Assembly (NCBI GenBank): GCA_964457455.1
Contig: CAYWJN010000008.1
Span: 1-51,910, forward strand
Direction of reading: 5' to 3'
DNA from: JABMPU01 sp964457455
Lineage (GTDB): Bacteria > Cloacimonadota > Cloacimonadia > Cloacimonadales > TCS61
Length of the DNA: 51,910 bases
A program made the translations under genes and the position numbers. Every line of letters begins with the position of its first letter. Positions within the stretch are counted from its first letter, which is position 1. Below, piece after piece: positions 43,959-51,910 of the stretch. Below the pieces are notes generated by a model. The model made no database searches, was not told where the DNA came from, and worked only from the letters and a program-made list of their open reading frames with translations.

Positions 43959-44651
43959 TTAAAAGGATTCAGGATGAGTTCTCCTCAATATAAACACAAA
44001 CTCCCCCTTGGGTAAATCCTGGATCATAAAAGAGAGTTCCTTCAAATTTCCCCAAAAGATTTTTTCTTCGGTTTGAGTTAATTTATAAGCAATTATCGCT
44101 TGTCTTTTCTCTCCGAGAACCTTTATCATATCTCGTAACATTTGTTTCAATCTGTAAGGAGCTTCTAAAAAAATTATATCATAATTTCGCGGCAGTTTTT
44201 TAAGAGCAAAGATCCGTTTATCTTTGTTGGCAGGTAAGAAACCATAATAAAGGAATTTATCAAGTTTGATGCCGCTTGCCATTAATGCTGTCATTATTGA
44301 TGAAGCTCCGGGAATGGGAATAACCTGAATTCCATTTTGATGACATTGCCAGACCAGTTCATTTCCCGGGTCAGCAAAAAGTGGTAACCCGCCATCACTA
44401 ATAAGAGCAGCAGTTTCTCCGCTATTCAAAATTCTCATTAAAAGCGAATTGGTTTGCTCTTTTTCGTTATGCTCATTCAGAAGTTCCAGAGGTTTATCGA
44501 TATTGTAAGATTTCAGCAATCTGCTGCCAACTTTGAATTCTTCACAAATCACAAAATCAACTTGTTTTAAAACTTTTAAAGCCCGTAGGGTAATATCATC
44601 CGGATTTCCAATGGGTGTGGCAACTACAAAAAGCTTACTTTTTGAAGACAC
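43959..44651 (-). CDS. rsmI: 16S rRNA (cytidine1402-2'-O)-methyltransferase RsmI
   Basis: A 230-residue tetrapyrrole-methylase-fold enzyme that 2'-O-methylates C1402 of 16S rRNA. The family pattern is complete: LFVVATPIGNPDDITLRALKV near the start, VICEEFKVGSRLL, AALISDGGLPLFADPG (about 82-97) and VIPIPGASSIMTALMASG (about 109-126). The GTG at 44651 is chosen because AAAGGGAAA lies upstream and the next start would begin 16 residues earlier inside the upstream gene. It overlaps the 3' end of the YfhO-family gene by 17 bases, so the two are in one operon. Confidence 0.93.
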   Translation of the reverse strand: MSSKSKLFVVATPIGNPDDITLRALKVLKQVDFVICEEFKVGSRLLKSYNIDKPLELLNEHNEKEQTNSLLMRILNSGETAALISDGGLPLFADPGNELVWQCHQNGIQVIPIPGASSIMTALMASGIKLDKFLYYGFLPANKDKRIFALKKLPRNYDIIFLEAPYRLKQMLRDMIKVLGEKRQAIIAYKLTQTEEKIFWGNLKELSFMIQDLPKGEFVFILRRTHPESF

Positions 44652-47052
44652 GAGATCGTTTCCCTTTTTTCGCTTTGAGATAGATATTGAAAACACCAAG
44701 AATGATAAAAACTAATGAAGTTAATAATCCAACCGCACTGAGTTCCAAACTTAATCTATATGTCTCAGGCTCAAATTTCATTTCTAGGATATGTTTTCCT
44801 TTGGGAACAACCACACCACGCAAAATATAATTTGTAGGATAAATCTCCGTTTCAGTCTCATCAATGAATGCTCTCCAGCCTGCCGGATAATAGATTTCAC
44901 TCACTGTTAAGAAGGATGTCGTATCTGTCTCTACTTCAAATTTGAGATAATGAAGATTGAAATCAACGAGTTCAACTTTACTAAATTGTGGTGCAAAAAC
45001 ATTCTCGATTCTCTTTTCAATGATTGCAGTTTTGGCAGGATCAAATTCCTTTTGGTTCAACCTATTCCAGATTTCTTCTTTTAAGATGGTTGATTCCAGG
45101 TTTTCTACAAACCAGGCTCGTGGTAAATACTCCAAATTTTTATAAACCGTCATCTTTTGTTTTCTATCATGAAAGGCGTATTCAAGATTTTCAAAAGGCA
45201 AATTCTGGTTGAAAATAATGTATTTTGTATTCAGCATATTTACGATGTTCCAATTAATCGGAATGCGATCTTTGAGTTCAGTATTCAGGCAGTTTTCTAT
45301 GATCTGCTGATACCTTTTCAGCTTTGCTCCGTGATAACCACCAATACTTTGATGAAAATAACACCAGCGGTTCTGACCGAACTCCCGGCCCAAAGGATAG
45401 ATGCGGAAAACTTCTTCATCTTTAAGCAGAAACTCATCCAATTTTGTCTTTTGAAATGTGGTTTCAATTTGTTTTTCTGGTTTGAGGTTTTGCAGAAAAC
45501 GTCTATCGATAATCAGCAGGTCTGTTATTACTAAGATTGCAATAAGAAAAAGAAAGAGATATTTCCTGATCTTATTTCGCCCAAATGCAAGAATCACAAT
45601 TAATGTTAAAATGATAAAAATTAAAGCCTGAAATCCATCATGAACTAATTTATCAAATCGAAGAGATTTCAATTGTTTAATTTGTTCAGCACTGTATTGA
45701 GCAGTTTCTCCAGCTTTAGATAAACTTAATTTCTCAAAAACACCATTTGTTAAAGTGAATAAAATGAAAAGAATGACAAATGCAATCAAGATTTTTTGGA
45801 TTATATCAAAGAATTTTTTGTGTTTTCTCTCTTTCCTGAAAACAATAAATTTGATGCCATAACCAGCTAAAACCACGACTGTAAATTCTAGAAGAACAAG
45901 AATCATAGCCGGAACACGGAATTTGTTGAACCCGGGCAGGTAATGCAAAAGAAAATTGGAAAGAAACGGCGGATGCCTTCCGAACGAAATAAAAAGTGTT
46001 ACAATAGAAACTGTGGTTAATATTTTAACAATCCTCGATTTAGACCTGAAAACAGCAATCAAAGCAAAGAGAAGAATTACAACCCCCATATAAACAACTA
46101 CTTGAGTGAATGGCATCCAACCCCAATAATATGGAGAAATCCCTCCAAAAAAATTCGGAATAACAAAGCTGATCATCTCCAGAGGATGAAAAGACCAACT
46201 CGTGGCATAATCCGTTTCCAGACCTTCTGCTCCGCCTCGAATTGTATATTCACCATATTCATAGGTTGATAAATAGGGCTGAGCTACTGCCATAAAAGCA
46301 ACAACCACAACGAATAACAGGAAAACAGAAAAAAGAAGATATCTGCTAACTTTCTTTTCTTTGATCGCCCAAATAAGCTGAAAAATCCAATAAATTCCTA
46401 TCATCATAAAAGTATAATATGAAATCTGCGGATGATTTTCCCGAAGCTGTCCGATAATGAAAAGAGACAACAAACCAATACCCAGAATATTTACTTTTTC
46501 CTTTAGATAATGCAGAGCAAAGAAAATCCAGGGGAGATAAACTATTGCCCTGAATTTTGTGTTATGACCAATCTCAATAAGACCGATAAAGTGACAGGAA
46601 AGAGAAAATCCAATAGCAGAAATAAAGGCAATCATAGGTTTAAATCCCAGACTGAGCATTAAAATATAAACACCCAAACCTGCTGTGAATAAGAGGAAAA
46701 CGCGCCAGTTAATCAATTTATCTGTTAAAACTCTAAGGTTATTTATGAAAGGATATTTTGCACTGAAAGAGATAAGATAGCCGGGCATTCCGGAGAAAAC
46801 ATTTGAGCTCCATAAAGCCTGGTCTTCATGTGTTTTATTATATTCAATCAAACTTTGAGCTGAACCTCGCCACTGCATAGAATCACTGGCTTGAGGAACA
46901 TAATTCCGGAATGCCATGGGAAGGAAAAATACAGCTACAATTACGAAAAGCAGTCCCATAAAAATGTAATTTTTATATTTGTTATTAAAGACTTTTTCTA
47001 AAAATTCCTTTTTTACAATTACCTGTTTCTTAACTCTTTTCTTTATTGCCAT
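44635..47052 (-). CDS. YfhO-family multi-pass membrane protein
   Basis: An 805-residue inner-membrane protein. A basic N-terminal stretch (MAIKKRVKKQVIVKK) leads to about a dozen hydrophobic segments up to residue 520, then a soluble domain (about 525-750) and a last helix (about 770-790) with a basic tail. GRGSAQ-like loop sequence LWSSNVFSGMPGYLIS (about 80-95) and IEIGHNTKFRAIVYLPWIF match YfhO. The family is related to GT-C glycosyltransferases and is thought to act on envelope polymers; the reaction is not established. A soluble segment with YPAGWRAFIDETETEIYP is typical. It overlaps rsmI. Confidence 0.85.
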   Translation of the reverse strand: MAIKKRVKKQVIVKKEFLEKVFNNKYKNYIFMGLLFVIVAVFFLPMAFRNYVPQASDSMQWRGSAQSLIEYNKTHEDQALWSSNVFSGMPGYLISFSAKYPFINNLRVLTDKLINWRVFLLFTAGLGVYILMLSLGFKPMIAFISAIGFSLSCHFIGLIEIGHNTKFRAIVYLPWIFFALHYLKEKVNILGIGLLSLFIIGQLRENHPQISYYTFMMIGIYWIFQLIWAIKEKKVSRYLLFSVFLLFVVVVAFMAVAQPYLSTYEYGEYTIRGGAEGLETDYATSWSFHPLEMISFVIPNFFGGISPYYWGWMPFTQVVVYMGVVILLFALIAVFRSKSRIVKILTTVSIVTLFISFGRHPPFLSNFLLHYLPGFNKFRVPAMILVLLEFTVVVLAGYGIKFIVFRKERKHKKFFDIIQKILIAFVILFILFTLTNGVFEKLSLSKAGETAQYSAEQIKQLKSLRFDKLVHDGFQALIFIILTLIVILAFGRNKIRKYLFLFLIAILVITDLLIIDRRFLQNLKPEKQIETTFQKTKLDEFLLKDEEVFRIYPLGREFGQNRWCYFHQSIGGYHGAKLKRYQQIIENCLNTELKDRIPINWNIVNMLNTKYIIFNQNLPFENLEYAFHDRKQKMTVYKNLEYLPRAWFVENLESTILKEEIWNRLNQKEFDPAKTAIIEKRIENVFAPQFSKVELVDFNLHYLKFEVETDTTSFLTVSEIYYPAGWRAFIDETETEIYPTNYILRGVVVPKGKHILEMKFEPETYRLSLELSAVGLLTSLVFIILGVFNIYLKAKKGKRSRVFKK

Positions 47053-47116
47053 TATTGATCCTTTTTTACTTTTGTAAGAAGAATTATTTGTTTTGATTTG
47101 AAGTCAATTAAAAAAT

Positions 47117-47157
47117 AAAAACCCGAGTCGGATTATGTTTAACCCGACTCGGTTTTT
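47117..47157. terminator. Strong terminator after the first FG-GAP gene
   Basis: Arms AAAAACCCGAGTCGG / CCGACTCGGTTTTT with an 11-base loop. On the minus strand it follows the FG-GAP gene by 58 bases and precedes the YfhO-family gene. Confidence 0.9.
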
Positions 47158-47214
47158 ACTAATAAATAACCCAGAAAAAATATTTTACTTCATAGAAGAT
47201 ATCGCTTTTTGCTG

Positions 47215-48828
47215 TTATTTCAGCAGCAAACATTTCTTCACAGATTTATCTTTTTCATTCACTTTTAGCTTATAGAAATAAATTCCGGAACCGACTTCTT
47301 TCCCGGATGAATCTTTTCCGTTCCATATTAATTTATGAAATCCTTTTTCAAAGTCATCATTTGATAGTGTTTTTACTTTTTGGCCCTTGATGTTATAAAC
47401 TGTTAGTTCTACTTTACTTTCTTTAGGAATAGAGAAAGAAATTATTGTTTCAGGATTGAATGGGTTTGGATAATTCGATAGTTTGAAATTTGACATTGGA
47501 ATTTGGTTATTATAAACTGAATTACTGTCTGATAATCCATACATAGTAGCAGAATTATATGGAATACCATCATTTACTAAGATATCATCTTCTCCATCAC
47601 CATTAAAATCGCCTAAATTACATCCGATTTTACCATATTGAAGATTGAAATTTCCAAATTGAATTGAAAAATCTGGAACGAAATCAACATTATTGCTTCC
47701 TAAAAATACGTTAATATATCCGATTCCTTCATATTTATAGGTTGCAACTAAATCTTTATATTCATCATTATTAAAATTTATATATGAAAATCCTCCGTTA
47801 GGTAATGCATTGTAAGAAGTTAGTGTCAATTCTAAATTAGAACACCCATAATAAAATCCAATTAACCCAGAAATTCCATCTAAAGAACCTGTAATTAATA
47901 AATCGTTAAAATTATCATTATTTATATCACTGCATGCTAATATTTCAAAAACATCTACCCAAACTTCAGGTATTTCATAATCCATTATTGTATCCATATC
48001 CGGACCACCGAGATAGATCTCAAATTTTATCGGTGAGTTTAATTCCGGTTCGATATTTCTACTAATTATCAGATCGTCAAATCCGTCTCCATTGATATCT
48101 CCTGCAGTTTTGTATTTTCCTAATTCGTTTACATTGTTACCCAATAAATGAAAATCAGCTTCAGCATCTAATTCTTCTCCACCAAAAAAAATAGCAACCA
48201 TTCCCCGCCATGTATAATCATCTCCTATTCCTCCGGCTAATATATCATTATAACCATCTCCGTTAAAATCATAACCACCATTTATTCCTTTAAAGCATAA
48301 ATGATAAGGATCAGGTGCATAATCTTCACCGTGTAGTATTAATTCCGGTTCAAGATCAATCTCCTCACCACCCAGACAAATATAAATGTCTCCAGGATCT
48401 CCCCAATCTGTTTGAACAGAAAATACAATATCTTTATATCCATCACTATTTAGATCGCCACCCCATGAAGGGTCAAAATTAACAGGTAAGTCTGTTGATA
48501 TTTCAAGGTCAGGTTCAGTTCCAGGATTTGAACTACCAAAATAGAACTGGAACTTTCTTTCTCCGGTTGCATTATTATAACTGAAGTGGATAAAGTCGTC
48601 ATATCCATCATTGTTTAAATCACTTCCGCTGCTATTTGAATTTGTGCAGCGAAATTCTACCTCTTCAGGTTGTTCCCAGGTTACAATAACTTCTAATGTG
48701 TCTTGAGCTTGCAGGAAGCGAAAAGTAAAAAGCAAAAAGCAAAAAGCAAAAAAGAATATTCGTTTTAATTTCCCCGAAAAGTTCCCGAACAATCGGGACA
48801 TGAAAGGATTAAACAAAGTTTTTATCAT
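47215..48828 (-). CDS. Secreted FG-GAP beta-propeller protein with type IX sorting domain
   Basis: A 537-residue secreted protein. The signal peptide covers residues 1-41 with an unusually long n-region (MIKTLFNPFMSRLFGNFSGK) and a core (FFFAFCFLLFTFRF) encoded by a seven-base tandem repeat. Seven FG-GAP-like calcium loops follow, such as DLNNDGYDDF, DFNGDGYNDI and DINGDGFDDL, spaced about 50-60 residues apart, as in a seven-bladed propeller. The last 85 residues are a sorting domain: SNYPNPFNPETIISF, VYNIKGQKVKTL, WNGKDSSGKEVGSGIYFYKL. It would cross the outer membrane through SprA and be attached or released. It is close kin to the next gene. Confidence 0.9.
   Translation of the reverse strand: MIKTLFNPFMSRLFGNFSGKLKRIFFFAFCFLLFTFRFLQAQDTLEVIVTWEQPEEVEFRCTNSNSSGSDLNNDGYDDFIHFSYNNATGERKFQFYFGSSNPGTEPDLEISTDLPVNFDPSWGGDLNSDGYKDIVFSVQTDWGDPGDIYICLGGEEIDLEPELILHGEDYAPDPYHLCFKGINGGYDFNGDGYNDILAGGIGDDYTWRGMVAIFFGGEELDAEADFHLLGNNVNELGKYKTAGDINGDGFDDLIISRNIEPELNSPIKFEIYLGGPDMDTIMDYEIPEVWVDVFEILACSDINNDNFNDLLITGSLDGISGLIGFYYGCSNLELTLTSYNALPNGGFSYINFNNDEYKDLVATYKYEGIGYINVFLGSNNVDFVPDFSIQFGNFNLQYGKIGCNLGDFNGDGEDDILVNDGIPYNSATMYGLSDSNSVYNNQIPMSNFKLSNYPNPFNPETIISFSIPKESKVELTVYNIKGQKVKTLSNDDFEKGFHKLIWNGKDSSGKEVGSGIYFYKLKVNEKDKSVKKCLLLK
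48721..48755 (-). repeat. Heptanucleotide tandem repeat in a signal-peptide coding region
   Basis: Five AAAAGCA-type units: three perfect copies at 48728-48748, flanked by AAAAGTA and AAAAGAA. It encodes the hydrophobic core of the signal peptide. A change by one unit would shift the reading frame. Confidence 0.75.
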
Positions 48829-48886
48829 AATAAACTCCTTTTTTAATTTTGAATAAAATAACCATGTTATTTTAAAATTCCGGGTT

Positions 48887-50561
48887 TCATCTCAACAATA
48901 ACATTTTTTTCGACATTAACACACCTTCATCAGTTTTTATTTGATACAAATAAACACCTGATGAGACCTGATTGTGATAGTAATCCGTTCCATCCCATGA
49001 TATGGAGTAGCCGACTCCGTCGGCTGTTGTGGCGAGAGACTCTCCACACTCCAAAGTTTTCACCTTTTGACCTTTTACGTTGTATATTTCTATTACATCA
49101 TTCTCAGTGTTCTCTGTGGTTTCAAAATAAATCGTTGTACTTGGATTGAAAGGATTAGGGTAATTTGTTAAAAAAGTATTACATGATGCAATTTCATCAT
49201 CTGAGTTTTGAGAAATTTCCATAGTATAAATTGTAGCATTTGAAGTTGGATCACCAGTGTTTCCGTTGTGTATAAAAATATCCTTATTCCCATCACCATT
49301 AAAGTCACCTAAATTGCAGCCACATTGTACAACTCCACTGTAATTATCATTAACAGGAATTATTATGTCCGGTTGGTTTGGTATAGTGTTACCACCATAG
49401 AATAGAAATATATCTACTTCATATGGACTTAATGTTACTCCAAAAGTTACAACATCATTGTTGCTGTCGTTGTTTATATCACAATAAAATAGAGATCCTA
49501 TACCACTATTTTCTACTGCCAGAGTATCTAATGCAAAGTCTAAATCTTGAGAACCAAAATAAATATCAAGTATTCCATCATCACCAATAATCAAATCATC
49601 AAATCCATCACCGTTAAAGTCACCATTACATATAGGTCTATAATTTGTGCCACCATCATATATTTTCGGGAAAATGTAATCCGGTATATTATCCATTTCC
49701 GTTCCACCAAGATATAATTCAAATTGTATTCCTCCGATAATATCGTGATTTATTATAAGGTCATCACATCCGTCTCCGTTCATATCTCCTACAGCAGAAG
49801 CAGATAATATGGTTTCTTCAAATTCAATACAAACATCCGAATCCTGATCGAAATTATCCGAACCATAAAATATATGATAGCAGTAATAGAGATCAAAAGT
49901 GAAATGCCATCCAGCTTTTATATCGTTATAACCATCACCGTTAAAGTCATAACCACCGTTCAATCCTGAGAATCCAGTAGCTCCATAGTTCCAACCATCT
50001 AATATAATATCAGGTTCTATATCAAGGTTTTCACTTCCCAAACAGATACAAATTATTCCAGGATCAAATTCACTAGTGGCGACACAATATACAATATCTT
50101 TGTAACCATCTCCGTTAAGGTCACCACCCCAGGAAATTCCACCTGCACAAGGTTCTTTAATAATTACCATATCAGGTTCTGTACTTGGATTTGATGAGCC
50201 AAAATGAAAATGGAACTCATTTTGATTAAGTTCAGTATTCCAAAAATTATAAATAAAATCATCATATCCATCATTATTAAGATCGCTTCCTGTCAGGTTC
50301 TTATTATAGCAAATGTAATTGCAGGCATAAATTGGTAAATTAAAGGTTAATAATTCCTGGAGTGGATTCTGTGCATGCAGNNNNNNNNNNNNNNNNNNNN
50401 NNNNNNNNNNNNNNNNNNNNNNNNNNNNNNNNNNNNNNNNNNNNNNNNNNNNNNNNNNNNNNNNNNNNNNNNNNNNNNNNAAAAAAGAATATTCGTTTTA
50501 TTTTCCACGAAAAGTTCCCGAAAAACCGGGACAGACGGGAATTAAACAAAGTTTTTAACAT
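48887..50561 (-). CDS. FG-GAP secreted paralogue spanning the assembly gap
   Basis: One gene rather than two ORFs. The first part, starting at 50561 (MLKTLFNSRLSRFFGNFSWK), is nearly the same N-terminus as the gene at 47215-48828. The run of Ns (50381-50480) falls in the signal-peptide core. Beyond it the frame reads LHAQNPLQELLTF and continues without a stop to 48887. It carries seven FG-GAP-type loops (DLNNDGYDDF, DLNGDGYKDI, DFNGDGYNDI and others) and a sorting domain TNYPNPFNPSTTIYF. The loop before WDG in this domain is encoded by a GC-rich palindromic stretch (49004-49051). The true gap length is unknown, so total length is uncertain. Confidence 0.8.
49004..49051. repeat. Nested palindromic element inside a coding sequence
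   Basis: Outer arms GGAGT / ACTCC enclose two hairpins: GCCGACTCCGTCGGC (49010-49024) and GTGGCGAGAGACTCTCCAC (49029-49047). It is far more GC-rich than the rest of the gene and is translated in frame as part of the sorting domain (ESLATTADGVGYS). Confidence 0.65.
50381..50480. other. Assembly gap (100 Ns)
   Basis: The flanks, GCATGCAG on the left and AAAAAAGAATATTCG on the right, match the bases on either side of the heptanucleotide repeat in the paralogue at 48721-48755. So the gap probably hides the same repeat, and 100 is likely a placeholder length. Confidence 0.9.
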
Positions 50562-50618
50562 AATAAGCTCCTTTTAATTTGGAATAAAATAACCAGGTTA
50601 TTTTTAAAATTCCGGGTT

Positions 50619-51572
50619 TCATCTCAACAATAACATCTTTTTTGACATCAAAACTCTATCATCAGTCTTTATCCGATAAAGATAAACACCTGATGAGACC
50701 GATTTATTATGTTGATCTGTTCCGTCCCAAACGATAGAATTAATTTTGAATTTTGAATTTTGAATTTTAAATTCGCGAATGCGCTCTCCTTTTATATTAA
50801 AGATTTCAATAACCGGATTTATGACATTAACAGGCAAATCGAAAGTGATAATTGTACTAGGATTAAATGGATTTGGATAGTTTTGATATAAAATATTAGT
50901 TGATCCAGGTATTATCTCATTATTAATGTCTGACCCTATAATTATCGATATTAAATAATCCATTGAAACTTTAAAGTCGCCTAACCAAAGTGGTATTTGC
51001 CCCATTTCAGTAAAACTAAGTAGAAGATAATCGCCTGTATAATTATAAGGATTAATCGAGAATGCAACCGAATCGGTTGTAAACCACTGAAATAATTCAT
51101 CCCAGCTATAATTATCCCATGAAACATATCCTAAAATTTGATAAACCTTGTTTTTTCTCATTACTAAAAACATATCTACGCATTCTTCATTTACTACTTC
51201 AAAAGTAACTTGTTTTAGCGAGGATAGAGGTGATAGATCTGTAAATGTACTATCATGCAAAACATAATTAATTCTGTAAAAGTAATAAAATGTATCGATT
51301 ATGCTGGTTGTGTCCTGGAATGAAAAGTCGGTATCCGGTGAAGTAATAAGATTATCATTAACCTGTAAATATTCTCCATTGATGGTTTCACTCCTCAGCA
51401 AGTTACAGCCAAGTAAATTTTCTTCGCCACAATAATCCCAAAAAATATTAATTTCTTCATCTTGACCGGAAGCAAAAAAGTAAGTATTTAAGCTTGATGC
51501 ATTTAGTTGTTCTATTAAACAAAAAAACAAGATTAAAACTACAATACGAAATCTTTGAATAATTGCTTTCAT
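50619..51572 (-). CDS. Secreted protein with type IX sorting domain
   Basis: A 317-residue protein with a signal peptide (hydrophobic IVVLILFFCLIEQLNAS). Residues about 28-110 look like a fibronectin-III-like beta fold (EINIFWDYCGEENLLGCNLL, FYYFYRINYVL); the middle has no recognised family. The last 90 residues are a sorting domain: YQNYPNPFNPSTIITF, EIFNIKGERI, SIVWDGTDQHNKSVSSGVYLYRI, MSKKMLLLR. The stretch IREFKIQNSKFKINS before WDG is encoded by AATTTTG tandem repeats (50742-50769). The 3' end is almost identical to that of the gene at 48887. A promoter is seen at 51673-51700. Confidence 0.85.
   Translation of the reverse strand: MKAIIQRFRIVVLILFFCLIEQLNASSLNTYFFASGQDEEINIFWDYCGEENLLGCNLLRSETINGEYLQVNDNLITSPDTDFSFQDTTSIIDTFYYFYRINYVLHDSTFTDLSPLSSLKQVTFEVVNEECVDMFLVMRKNKVYQILGYVSWDNYSWDELFQWFTTDSVAFSINPYNYTGDYLLLSFTEMGQIPLWLGDFKVSMDYLISIIIGSDINNEIIPGSTNILYQNYPNPFNPSTIITFDLPVNVINPVIEIFNIKGERIREFKIQNSKFKINSIVWDGTDQHNKSVSSGVYLYRIKTDDRVLMSKKMLLLR
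50742..50769 (-). repeat. Heptanucleotide tandem repeat in a sorting-domain coding region
   Basis: Three perfect AATTTTG units (50742-50762) and one AATTTTA (50763-50769), inside the gene at 50619-51572. The encoded loop (KIQNSKFKI) sits at the same place in the sorting domain as the palindromic stretch in the neighbouring gene. Confidence 0.75.
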
Positions 51573-51627
51573 TTTTCATCCATAAAATTTTGTATTAAAT
51601 TTTCTAATTTAATATTCTCAAAAAGAT

Positions 51628-51655
51628 AAAAAAAACTAAAAAAACTAAAAAAACT
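51628..51655 (-). repeat. Tandem AAAAAAACT repeat in a 5' leader
   Basis: Three nine-base units ending ACT, just upstream of the gene at 50619-51572 and downstream of its promoter. Confidence 0.6.
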
Positions 51656-51672
51656 CGAATAATTTTACCAAC

Positions 51673-51700
51673 TTAGTAAGTTTTTTTTATTATTTGTCAA
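51673..51700 (-). promoter_or_regulatory. Candidate promoter of the sorting-domain gene
   Basis: On the minus strand TTGACA (51695-51700), a 16-base spacer and TACTAA (51673-51678), about 100 bases upstream of the start at 51572. Confidence 0.55.
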
Positions 51701-51823
51701 GTATTTTTTTGTATTCTTTTTCAAATTCAGTTTTTAATATCTACCTCAATCAGGAGAGATTGTGTTGCAGACGATTTATGGACTACAAAAATAAATCACC
51801 AAATCACCAAATTATATCTCCGA

Positions 51824-51909
51824 CCATTGCGAAGGTTACAAGAATGTCATAATTTCCAGAAACCATACCAGTTGAATAAAAAAAGATTCAACGGCATAAA
51901 TTCGCAAGG
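51824..51909. repeat. Split CCATTGCGAAGG / TTCGCAAGG repeat
   Basis: The left unit CCATTGCGAAGG is at 51824-51835 and the right part TTCGCAAGG at 51901-51909, about 65 bases apart, where the copies at 400-435 and 42778-42811 have only 8. The rest of 51573-51910 (338 bases) shows the promoter and A-tract repeat but no gene. Confidence 0.55.
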
Positions 51910-51910
51910 T

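Overview
The window looks like a metagenome-assembled contig (one run of 100 Ns at 50381-50480) from an AT-rich, Gram-negative, didermic bacterium of the FCB group, most likely a Cloacimonadota-like lineage. This is inferred from three things: a giant SprA/Sov-type secretion translocon, secreted proteins that end in a YPNPFNP-type type IX sorting domain, and intergenic DNA full of short palindromic repeats. No marker-gene phylogeny could be run.

Layout. 1-443: a small unknown ORF and hairpin repeats. 444-5518: a thiamin-regulated uptake locus in which a TonB-dependent receptor (minus) and a sodium/solute symporter (plus) diverge, each behind its own TPP riboswitch. 5631-7148: a small membrane protein, a flavodoxin and a Gly-Cys-Leu tRNA array. 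7195-8582: AmmeMemoRadiSam proteins A and B. 8740-11169: a PdxA-methyltransferase fusion and RNase HII. 11170-11887: no gene seen. 11888-15647: an EamA transporter with an unclear start, two unknown proteins, TatD and a ferredoxin. 15881-22742: CoaX, then the SprA/Sov translocon. 22975-27843: a four-gene Mla/MCE lipid-transport operon whose lipoprotein appears to carry its own outer-membrane beta-barrel. 27928-33724: a Mut7-C protein, a serine-hydrolase pseudogene, TldE/TldD and an AAA+/DUF4143 ATPase. 33983-35144: a GNAT/YoaP protein and a DUF1801 protein. 35183-40332: hrcA-grpE-dnaK-dnaJ behind CIRCE-type operators. 40480-47052: an SPL-type radical SAM protein, RarA, a lipid kinase, RsmI and a YfhO-family membrane protein. 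47215-51572: three secreted proteins with type IX sorting domains, two of them FG-GAP beta-propeller paralogues.

How the genes fit together. SprA in the middle would export the sorting-domain proteins at the right-hand end. The Mla operon would move lipids between the inner and outer membrane. The riboswitch pair points to a two-membrane import route for thiamin or a precursor.

The most unusual features are the lipoprotein-barrel fusion in the Mla operon, the PdxA-methyltransferase fusion, a seven-base tandem repeat in the signal-peptide region of a secreted protein (with the assembly gap at the equivalent place in its paralogue), palindromic DNA translated inside sorting domains, and at least five families of dispersed palindromes in the intergenic DNA.
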